DNA of 64,000 nucleotides from Xylophilus rhododendri (GTDB lineage Bacteria; Pseudomonadota; Gammaproteobacteria; Burkholderiales; Burkholderiaceae_C): NCBI RefSeq assembly GCF_009906855.1, contig NZ_CP047650.1, positions 1,674,001 to 1,738,000 of the forward strand, read 5' to 3'. Shown piece by piece: positions 56,798 to 64,000 of this stretch (position 1 is its first letter; each line of letters starts with the position of its first letter). The notes under the pieces were generated by a model. It saw only the letters and a program-made list of their open reading frames with translations, ran no database searches and was not told where the DNA came from. The position numbers and the translations under genes were made by a program.

Positions 56798-59741
56798 ACA
56801 ACAGGCGCATGACCAGCGCCCCGGAGACAGGCTTGTCGCCGGCTTGGGCAGGCGACATGCCCGACGGCAAAGCGCTGGCAGAAGTCATCCATACCGTCAC
56901 CGCGTGCGCCGGCAGTACCTGGGGCGCCGACAGGGTCAGCGTGTAACTCTGTCCCGCTGAGTTGTCCATTCGGGACAAACGAAAATCCTGGAACGCGTTG
57001 TCCCTCAGCAACTGCTGTTTTTCAATGCCCTGCGCAACCGTCCTCCCCTGGCTGTCGGTTAGGCTCCACTGCAACTCGCCCAGGTTGATACGCGCATACG
57101 TGGCGAACTGCAGCCCCACCCCGATCAGGCCGTTGCGAGGAACCACGAAGCGTTGGGATACGACCTCGCCGCCCCAAATCGCGCCTACTGGCCGTTCGCC
57201 TTCGCTGGCGAGCGGCACGACCGTCGCCTCCTGGACCCAGGCGTTGCGATTCCACCGCTGCGCAGCATCGCGCGAGATCAGGCCGCAGGCGAGCGCGGGC
57301 AATACGAAGAACGCCACGCCCAGCCACATGCGGCTCTTCAGCCCGGCCAGCGAGGAGCCCGCCACAACATGCGCAGGCTGGCGCCAGAGGCGTTCGAACA
57401 CGACGAGCGCCACCGGCAGCAGCAGGAATATCTGCAACCACAGCTTCCACCAGGAGGTCGCCACCAACGGCATCAGATCGGCCATCGTCATGTATTGCAC
57501 CTGGAAATGCTGCCGCCACACGCCCAACTGCAACATCGTCGCGTCGACATTACCCACCCACTGGTTGGCGCTGACCCAGACCAGCCCTGCCATCGCGAAC
57601 AATTCGCCGATCAAAAGAAGGGAACGGCGCCGAACCAAGATTGTCGACAGCGCGATGAAGGGCATCGTGATGATCAGCCACTGCGGATGCCAGTCCACGC
57701 TGGCCAGAAAACAGCCATACGCGGCGATCGGGAAAAGCACTGCCTCACGTCGGAAGCTCGCCGCCGATGCCGGTCGCCTGACATATGCAACCAGACAGAT
57801 GAGCGCCATGGCCAGCGCGAGATGGAGGCGGGGGCTGTGCAGCAGAGGGACCGCCGCATCGCCCAGCTTGGTGCCCGCCAGATGGAAAATCGATCCGCGA
57901 AACGCCGGGCTGCCCGCATACAGCAGGAACTGCAGCAGTGTCAGCGACACACCAATGGCACCCAGGCGAATAATGGCCAACGGCCTTTTCTCGGCGAAAA
58001 GCAGCAGCGGTATGAACGCCAGCAGGGCGAAATACTTGAAGGGAATGGCGAATGCGAACAGCACCGCAAAGCGGTTGAGGTCCCGCGTCAAATAGAAAAA
58101 GAATCCCCAAATCGCAAAACACAAGGCAATGACGTCGTATTGCCCAAAAATAAATACCGCGAATATGGCAATTGGCGATGTGGCAAAGGCGACCGTCGCC
58201 AGCCTGGCGGCGTCGCGTGTCCCCTCCGCAAGTAGCAGGGCGCATCGATACACCCCGGCGGCGACGATTGCGAAGGCCACGGCCAGCAGGCTTTTCGCCC
58301 AGAGAATCTCCCCCGTCGACAGTGACATCATCCCCAAATGTCCGACATCGCCTGCCGCGCCTAATATATGCCATGGCAGCATCCAGATGGCGAAAATGAC
58401 GTAAATGATCGGCAGATAATCGTTCCGCGCCACGATACCTTGGTTGTAGTCGTAGAAGTCTACAAAATGCCCCGTCAGGTAGGCATAGGATGAAGCAGTG
58501 GTGTGAAAAAGGTCGGGCTGCTGGAAAAGCAGCGCGCAAATCAACACACAAGCAACATAAGCGATGATATTAAACGGATCCAATCTCGGAACTCCGGCGG
58601 CCAGCGGTAGTGTTCGCATGGGTCTTTCAGAAAATATGCGTCGGCAGACCACAGCGCAAGCCAAGGCCAGAAGGATCAATTTCGGCAAAAAGAAATAACG
58701 GTTTTCGACATGGATGATGGCCACGGTGAAAATAATCGCAGCCACGGAGAAAACCAGCGCCGCTTTCTCCCGTCGTCCTCTCGAATACCTCGCGAGCAGG
58801 CAGCATATCCCTGTAAAAGCCGCAACCGACGCCCATGCGCAGGCCAGGAGCCATCGATCGACATGAAGCGTCGACGGCGCATCGGCCGGGGGCTCACCCA
58901 GATAAACTGCGTGCCGGTACGCAAAAAGGCCTTGCCACAGCTTGATCGCGTAGTGGCTGGCGCGGCTCACCGGTGCATCGAGCTGGCTGATATAGGCGCC
59001 CGTGTGAGGAAGCGAGAACGCGATCAGCTCAACATTCGGCTGATTGCGAACATCAGCGAAAACCGCATTCATGGCGGGATCGTAGACATGCACATGGCCC
59101 GTGTGCGCCCAGATCCACCACACCTGCGTCAGGCTGACGCTGAAGCCCGCTGCGAACATCGCAGCACAGCGCAGCAGTTGGCTCCAGGAATGGATCCGTG
59201 GACGCCAAGGCATCGTGACGATCAGCGCCAACACGGCGAAAGCCGAGAAAACCAGATAGTTTTGCTTGATCAACCCGCCAAGCGCCATGAAAAGCCCTGC
59301 CAGCAGGGCATCGATCAGGCGCCCGGGCAAACGCACCATGAAGCCCAAGCCAATGGCAAACAGCGTGGCTGCAGGCATGTCACTCAACGCGACGGGCAGG
59401 AGCGGCAACGCAAGCAACAGGGTGAGCGCCCCTACGAGTATCCGGGCCAGACCGACCCCGGCATTGCACATTCCTGCGGTTGGCATCCGCAGTTCGACAA
59501 TACGCAGCACCGCCTGGTACATGAGCGCAAGCCAAAACAGATTGAACGCCAGTATGGTGTACGACTGCGTGACAGGATCGCCGCTGAGCAAGGGCGGCAA
59601 GGCGAAATACAAGGCGCTGCCGATCGACCGAATACCGTTGTAGCAGCCCTTGAACAAGGACTCCTGACCGCGCAGGGCCAGGGCACATTGGTCTCCGATC
59701 TGCCTGAATGTTTCGGCATCTCCGAAGGAGGGAAAATTCAT
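56787..59741 (-). CDS. Large GT-C-like membrane glycosyltransferase with C-terminal beta-sandwich
   Basis: 984 residues with more than 20 hydrophobic segments. The N-terminal half (1 to about 400) begins with a loop bearing acidic residues (FPSFGDAETFRQIG) and looks like one GT-C unit ending at ENRYFFLPKLILLAL. A second unit starts near LDPFNIIAYVACVLICALLF with its own acidic loop (HFVDFYDYNQGIVARNDYLP). Residues about 830-984 are soluble beta strands (GLIGVGLQFATYARINLGEL, SYTLTLSAPQVLP). It probably transfers sugars from polyprenyl carriers in the periplasm. It starts within the ATGA overlap of the gene before it. Confidence 0.8.
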   Translation of the reverse strand: MNFPSFGDAETFRQIGDQCALALRGQESLFKGCYNGIRSIGSALYFALPPLLSGDPVTQSYTILAFNLFWLALMYQAVLRIVELRMPTAGMCNAGVGLARILVGALTLLLALPLLPVALSDMPAATLFAIGLGFMVRLPGRLIDALLAGLFMALGGLIKQNYLVFSAFAVLALIVTMPWRPRIHSWSQLLRCAAMFAAGFSVSLTQVWWIWAHTGHVHVYDPAMNAVFADVRNQPNVELIAFSLPHTGAYISQLDAPVSRASHYAIKLWQGLFAYRHAVYLGEPPADAPSTLHVDRWLLACAWASVAAFTGICCLLARYSRGRREKAALVFSVAAIIFTVAIIHVENRYFFLPKLILLALACAVVCRRIFSERPMRTLPLAAGVPRLDPFNIIAYVACVLICALLFQQPDLFHTTASSYAYLTGHFVDFYDYNQGIVARNDYLPIIYVIFAIWMLPWHILGAAGDVGHLGMMSLSTGEILWAKSLLAVAFAIVAAGVYRCALLLAEGTRDAARLATVAFATSPIAIFAVFIFGQYDVIALCFAIWGFFFYLTRDLNRFAVLFAFAIPFKYFALLAFIPLLLFAEKRPLAIIRLGAIGVSLTLLQFLLYAGSPAFRGSIFHLAGTKLGDAAVPLLHSPRLHLALAMALICLVAYVRRPASAASFRREAVLFPIAAYGCFLASVDWHPQWLIITMPFIALSTILVRRRSLLLIGELFAMAGLVWVSANQWVGNVDATMLQLGVWRQHFQVQYMTMADLMPLVATSWWKLWLQIFLLLPVALVVFERLWRQPAHVVAGSSLAGLKSRMWLGVAFFVLPALACGLISRDAAQRWNRNAWVQEATVVPLASEGERPVGAIWGGEVVSQRFVVPRNGLIGVGLQFATYARINLGELQWSLTDSQGRTVAQGIEKQQLLRDNAFQDFRLSRMDNSAGQSYTLTLSAPQVLPAHAVTVWMTSASALPSGMSPAQAGDKPVSGALVMRLLYAR

Positions 59742-61711
59742 GCCATGGGACTATGAGATTGGGCGCATCGATTTGCGGCCGGTAAGAAACCTGGAGCGTG
59801 GCGGATAGGCCAAGGAAAAATCGCCTCGTTCAGAAAGGTTGGGGCTGTAGCTGCTGTCTTCAGACAAGGCCCCCCCCAGCGCAATGCAAGTGCCTTCCAG
59901 TGCTCGTCGGAGACCGCATCTCCGCCCGGGCCCGCGCGCGTTGAGGGCTCCGTCCATTGCACATGGGCTTTGGGCGCATACACCATCCGCAAACCCACCT
60001 GACTGGCGACCAGCCCGTAGTCGATCATGGCTGCCAGGCCCGCCAAGTTGTGATCGAGCTCCGGCATAAGCTGCAATAGCAAGTCGCGGCGCAGAGCCAC
60101 GCAGCCGTCCTCGAGTGCGGTGAAATTCTGTGCAAGCAGTGCTCTTCCGAAAAAGCCCGGATCGCCCTCTCGCAAGCCGTGGAAGGCCGGCGCAAAGCGC
60201 CGGTCAGGCCCAACACCGAGCAGCAACCCGCTGCCCCGATATTGGTCTTTGCCGATCTGGTAACGCGGGCCCGCTCCGGCGATGTCTGGCCGCATGGCTT
60301 GTGACACCAGAACAGACAGCCATTGAGCATCGACGAACCGCAATACCGGCTGCACCAGCACCAGAACCGCGGCGTCGCCGCCGGCCAATGCGGCCGCCGC
60401 CAGCCCACCTGCCGGATCAGGTGCGACTGCCACCGAGATGCGGTGGTCGAGCAGCGCCGCGAAACGACGATCGTCCGGCGACACCTCATCCAGCCACACC
60501 ACCACGTGCCACGACGCATAGTCGGTATGCGCCACGAGCGAACTCACGCACGCCTGCCAGGCGTCCGATCGTCCACCATGCAAATCCGCATGCACCACGA
60601 TGCACGCCTTGGGCTCCGGCGTCGGGCAATGATGTGAGATTTCGTATCCCCAACCCACATGCCGCGCAGACGCGGGACGATCGATGCGGGAAAAATGCTC
60701 CGTCAAAGCTCTTTCGGCGGCGAACATTGCATAGGGCTTCGCGTCGGAAGAATGCGCTGTGCTTTCCGAATGAACGCGCCAGTGGTAGAGAACCCGCGGT
60801 ATGTGAATAACCTGGCGATCATGGATGTGTTCCAGGCACCGTAGCGTCAGGTCATAGTCCTGCGAGCCTTCAAGGCCCAAGCGGAAGCCGCCCACCTGCT
60901 CCACCAGCGAACGCGAGAACGCCCCCAAATGGCTGAACATGTTCTGTGAATAAAAAAGGTCCCGGTTCCAATCACTTTTGAAATAAGCGCCAAACCGTTG
61001 CCCGGTTTCGTCGATCTTGTCCTCGTCGGAATAGACCATGCGCGCATCCGGATTGCCATCTATCGCTTCGGCAATCCAGAAAAGGGCATCTACGGAAAGC
61101 AGATCGTCATGATCAAGCAAGGCAATCCATTCGCCGCCAGCCAACGACAAGGCACTGTTGGATGTCGCAGAGATGTGGCCGTTTTCTTGACGCATGACAA
61201 TCTTGATGCGTGGATCACGGGCAGCCCAGCGGGCCAGCAAAGGGCCAACCGAAGACTTGCTGGATGCGTCATCGGCAATACACAACTCCCAGTGCGGATA
61301 GACCTGCGCTCTAATCGATCGGATTGCCGCATCAAGCCACGCGGGCTCGGGGTTGTATGTAGGCATCACGACCGAAATGACAGGCCGCTTGGCAAACTTT
61401 TCCGTGCGCTGGCGCATCCATGCCTTGTCCGCGCCAGTCACGGTCGAGTATTTTTGCACCCAGTCTGGATAATCAACCTCACGCTGCAATTCGGTGGCAT
61501 GAGCATCCGCCATGGAAGCGACGCGAATAAGAATTCGAACGCCACCAGCCATGCCTTTGACAAACCCGTCTCGCCTGAACAACTTGAGCGCCGACCGTGC
61601 CATGGCCACCCATCCGCCGCCGAACGACCACGCCGCGCCCCCCCACCGGAGCGGCCTGGCCAAGTGAAACAAACCTTTTCGGCACCTTTTAAGAAAACGG
61701 GACGATCGCAT
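59738..61711 (-). CDS. Two-domain GT2 glycosyltransferase
   Basis: 657 residues. About 105 N-terminal residues precede a GT-A domain (110-330): ISVVMPTYNPEPAWLDAAIR, ELCIADDASSKSSVGPLL, EWIALLDHDDLLSVDAL (DHDD) and MVYSDEDKIDETGQRFGAYF. A second, weaker GT-A-like domain (about 370-600) starts CIVVHADLHGGRSDAW but its DxD position reads LVLVQPVLRF. One domain may therefore be inactive. Such double GT2 proteins are frequent in O-antigen loci. The gene is one base from the next upstream gene and overlaps the GT-C gene by four. Confidence 0.87.
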   Translation of the reverse strand: MRSSRFLKRCRKGLFHLARPLRWGGAAWSFGGGWVAMARSALKLFRRDGFVKGMAGGVRILIRVASMADAHATELQREVDYPDWVQKYSTVTGADKAWMRQRTEKFAKRPVISVVMPTYNPEPAWLDAAIRSIRAQVYPHWELCIADDASSKSSVGPLLARWAARDPRIKIVMRQENGHISATSNSALSLAGGEWIALLDHDDLLSVDALFWIAEAIDGNPDARMVYSDEDKIDETGQRFGAYFKSDWNRDLFYSQNMFSHLGAFSRSLVEQVGGFRLGLEGSQDYDLTLRCLEHIHDRQVIHIPRVLYHWRVHSESTAHSSDAKPYAMFAAERALTEHFSRIDRPASARHVGWGYEISHHCPTPEPKACIVVHADLHGGRSDAWQACVSSLVAHTDYASWHVVVWLDEVSPDDRRFAALLDHRISVAVAPDPAGGLAAAALAGGDAAVLVLVQPVLRFVDAQWLSVLVSQAMRPDIAGAGPRYQIGKDQYRGSGLLLGVGPDRRFAPAFHGLREGDPGFFGRALLAQNFTALEDGCVALRRDLLLQLMPELDHNLAGLAAMIDYGLVASQVGLRMVYAPKAHVQWTEPSTRAGPGGDAVSDEHWKALALRWGGPCLKTAATAPTFLNEAIFPWPIRHAPGFLPAANRCAQSHSPMA

Positions 61712-61712
61712 A

Positions 61713-63272
61713 TCAGGCGAAATATCGCATGGGGAAAATCAAGTTGGAAGAAATAAAGGCGCAACTGCCGATACTGGAGAGTCCATAAAGGCCGACCGTA
61801 CGATCCGAACGGTTTTCCACCCGCACATCGATGACCCCGGGGACCAGACCCGGCACCGCGAAGCGGAGATGCGCCCCATCCGAAGAAGCATCCAAACCAA
61901 ATGACTGTTCAAGCAACGGCGCGCTGAACTGTGAAATCCACAAACGTATTTCTCCAATGGGTACGGTTGCAAAGGTGGCTACCACCATACTCCACGTGCG
62001 CGGATCAGCAGTCGTTACCCGCAACGCAGAAGTCAAACCGTCACCCGGCGCCAAGGCCAGAACGGTCTGCCGTTGCATCAAATCGACAGAATCACCCAGG
62101 CCTGCTACAACATCAAGCTGATCCGCCGAAACGATCCGCGGCGCCACACTGGTTACGACGCCCGTCCTTGCTGCGGCGTCGATGCGTTCCCCGACCCTCC
62201 TGACGGTCCGGATGCGCCGTGTCACCGACGGACGCCAGGCCTTCCACCATGCGCCGTGCACCCGGGCAAGTGCATGGTGTTTCTGCACATAGGCATTTGC
62301 CCGGAGCCCGATGGTTTGTGCGGCCGGAATGTCGTTGAGTGCCGCCAAGATCGTTTCCACCCACGCCTCGGCATCGTCGGGCACGAGCCAGCCAGTCTGT
62401 CCATGCGCCACGCTATCCCGGTAAAGTGGGGTGTCTGAATAAATCGCCGGGATCTTGCAGGCGCCGAATTCGCGCACTTTGTTGTTGGTCTTGTAGCGTC
62501 CGAAAGGGGTATCGAGCAAGGGCGCCAGCGCAAGAACCCAAGAACGTGACAGCTTGGTCTGGATGAAGCTGGAGTAATCGCGGACCCCGTCCAGGCTACG
62601 TACGCCAGGCCGCCCGGACAGCGCCGGAGGCGTAAAACCGAAAAACTCGAATACCGTGCCTTCCGGCGCCCGCTTCAATACCTGATCGATGACAGGAACA
62701 AGCAGTGCGACGTCGGCAGCACGGCTGGCGTTGGCGACAACGCCAATCCGCAATTCCGTAGACGACTCACGCTCGGTTCCCACCACCGGCTTCAGCATTA
62801 AAAAATCGAAGAACGCCGGAACCAGCCGCACATTGCGGTTGAACGCTTGAAGGAACTTCCGAAAGATGTTCGTGTGGCACAAAACCACATCAGCGCCATG
62901 AACCACATACTCTAATACCGCACGGACTTGCGGATTCGAATAGAAGCAGGAAATATCGCTCCTGTCGTCTAGCAACCAGAAATTATCGTCCAGCAGATAC
63001 GCATAAGGAAACCGGCAGCGCTGCAACCAATTAATGAGATCAAGGGATTCGATCGATGCAACCCTGATGAGCACGACATGCGTATTGGCAGGCGCGGAAG
63101 GCAGGAAATCCAGGGCTTCTTTGCATGACATCACCGTGACTCTTTCGACCGCGGGTATCGCACAGAACGCCTGAAAAGTCAGCTGAACCGTTGGGATATT
63201 GCCCTCGCACACCAGCACTACATGCAGACGTGTTCGAGTGGCATAGCCCAGCCGACGCATCAGTTCAATCAA
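61713..63272 (-). CDS. GT-B-type glycosyltransferase with C-terminal beta-sandwich
   Basis: 519 residues. Rossmann-like segments HVVLVCEGNIPTVQLTFQAF and RIGVVANASRAADVALLVPV, then KTNNKVREFGACKIPAIYSD and GQTGWLVPDDAEAWVETI, fit a GT4-like enzyme. The last 130 residues (about 385-519) are beta-rich, with FATVPIGEIRLWISQ and VIDVRVENRSDRTVGLYG, similar to the tail of the 984-residue protein nearby. The start is TTG 63272 (GGAG upstream) or ATG 63260. It overlaps the GNAT gene end. Confidence 0.78.
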   Translation of the reverse strand: MIELMRRLGYATRTRLHVVLVCEGNIPTVQLTFQAFCAIPAVERVTVMSCKEALDFLPSAPANTHVVLIRVASIESLDLINWLQRCRFPYAYLLDDNFWLLDDRSDISCFYSNPQVRAVLEYVVHGADVVLCHTNIFRKFLQAFNRNVRLVPAFFDFLMLKPVVGTERESSTELRIGVVANASRAADVALLVPVIDQVLKRAPEGTVFEFFGFTPPALSGRPGVRSLDGVRDYSSFIQTKLSRSWVLALAPLLDTPFGRYKTNNKVREFGACKIPAIYSDTPLYRDSVAHGQTGWLVPDDAEAWVETILAALNDIPAAQTIGLRANAYVQKHHALARVHGAWWKAWRPSVTRRIRTVRRVGERIDAAARTGVVTSVAPRIVSADQLDVVAGLGDSVDLMQRQTVLALAPGDGLTSALRVTTADPRTWSMVVATFATVPIGEIRLWISQFSAPLLEQSFGLDASSDGAHLRFAVPGLVPGVIDVRVENRSDRTVGLYGLSSIGSCAFISSNLIFPMRYFA

Positions 63273-63720
63273 AGTGCTTCTCCATGCGCACGATCAATCC
63301 TTCGTCACCGGTCACGGCGAAACCGGCCCTCTCATAGAGCTTGCGGGCACGCTCATTGCCGGCGAACACTTGCAGATAGACGGAGGTCAGGGCCCAATAT
63401 TGCTGCGCCATGATGCACAAACCTTCCAACGCCCGACGCATCTGGCCCTTGCCATCCTCCCCCGGCGCAGCAATAAAACGACCAACTTCGGCGGTGCGCA
63501 AGTCATCGTCGATGCGATAGATGGCAACTTGGCCGATCGGCTGCCCCACTGAATTTTCCGCAATGAACACATAATCATCGGCCTTGCCGACATAAGCATC
63601 AAACCATGCCAATTGCGAAGCCGAATCGATTACCTCAGAATGCAGGAATTGCTGGCGAATGCCATCCCGGTTTCGCCAAAGCCGAGTCATTTCCAGATCC
63701 GTCTCCCTCAAAACCCGCAA
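63265..63720 (-). CDS. GNAT-family N-acetyltransferase
   Basis: At least 151 residues: VGQPIGQVAIYRIDDDLRTA, EVGRFIAAPGEDGKGQMRRA (acetyl-CoA loop) and VFAGNERARKLYERAGFAVT. Such enzymes N-acetylate amino sugars made by a DegT-type aminotransferase, and that gene is next upstream. The start is uncertain: TTG 63720 is the first standard start, yet codons before it (EQLTLRVLRETDLE) look like the true first strand. A GTG at 63764 would join them only if the 7-A run (63754-63760) had one more base. Confidence 0.8.
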   Translation of the reverse strand: MRVLRETDLEMTRLWRNRDGIRQQFLHSEVIDSASQLAWFDAYVGKADDYVFIAENSVGQPIGQVAIYRIDDDLRTAEVGRFIAAPGEDGKGQMRRALEGLCIMAQQYWALTSVYLQVFAGNERARKLYERAGFAVTGDEGLIVRMEKHFD

Positions 63721-63781
63721 GGTCAGTTGCTCGCCACAATAGGGGGCAATTTCTTTTTTTCCACCAAGGCAGTTGGATTTT

Positions 63782-64000
63782 TCACTTTGCGTAGCGTGCC
63801 ACCAATTCGGAAATTTTCCGTACTTCCGCCGCCGTCACAGCCATGTGCATTGGAAGGGAAAGGATTTCTTCGCTGATCTTGCGTGCGTTCGGGCATGGCG
63901 GACCTCCAGCATACATCTCATAGCAGGTATTATCCCGGTAATGGACGCCCGGATAAATTTCATGCTCGTTCAACGCCAGCATGACCTCATCGCGATTGCG
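63782..64000 (-). CDS. DegT/DnrJ/EryC1 family aminotransferase, C-terminal part
   Basis: The frame is open to the right edge; only the last 72 residues are present. EHEIYPGVHYRDNTCYEMY, ARKISEEILSLPMHMAVTAA and EVRKISELVARYAK are typical of the C-terminal end of PLP-dependent sugar aminotransferases, which make amino-deoxy sugars for surface polysaccharides. It continues the polysaccharide locus beyond the window. Confidence 0.88.
   Translation of the reverse strand, partial: RNRDEVMLALNEHEIYPGVHYRDNTCYEMYAGGPPCPNARKISEEILSLPMHMAVTAAEVRKISELVARYAK

Overview
The window is uniformly GC-rich (roughly 70 %), with short intergenic gaps, GTG/TTG starts and GC-rich codon choice. Gene content and order point to a betaproteobacterium of the order Burkholderiales, most likely Comamonadaceae (Acidovorax/Variovorax/Xylophilus-like). 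Pointers are hemE beside priA, divergent yraN/rsmI, gltIJKL behind a HypT-type LysR gene, and argB beside slmA. This assignment rests on family knowledge; no search was run.

Layout. 1-1937: a hybrid histidine kinase cut by the window edge. 1948-8180: yraN, rsmI, a long inverted-repeat element, and a macA-macB-outer membrane factor operon. 8177-16183: a small unknown gene, a DsbD/ScsB-like protein, hemE, a 916-bp non-coding region with DnaA-box-like sites, priA and an extensin-like LAS-type protein. 16180-21299: a two-component system divergent from eptA (lipid A phosphoethanolamine transfer), then a Xre/RES toxin-antitoxin pair. 21304-27255: creA, a Nudix-metallo-beta-lactamase fusion, a pseudouridine-synthase-like gene with an altered catalytic residue, rnpB (RNase P RNA) and two flavoproteins.

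27269-32005 holds the least explained part: three tandem paralogues of a family I do not recognise, one with a duplicated N-terminal module. 32164-40229: htpX, a DUF3025 gene, pyrC, a TRAP transporter operon, a phasin-like gene with a secreted PHB depolymerase, and a coiled-coil membrane protein. 40393-51435: gltIJKL, a LysR regulator, a 2-hydroxyacid dehydrogenase, an Atm1-type ABC exporter, three acyl-CoA genes, slmA and argB.

51471-64000 is a surface-polysaccharide (O-antigen-like) locus that continues past the right edge. It has a polyprenyl-phosphate sugar-1-phosphate transferase, several GT2 enzymes, a GtrA/GtrB pair in which gtrB carries a frameshift, a 984-residue GT-C-like protein, a two-domain GT2, a GT-B-type protein, a GNAT acetyltransferase and a DegT-type aminotransferase. 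Base composition drops visibly between about 58.0 and 64.0 kb, which suggests acquisition from elsewhere.

The best candidates for new biology are the three-gene NHNVP family (27.3-32.0 kb) and the repeated DnaA-box module between hemE and priA (12.4-13.3 kb).
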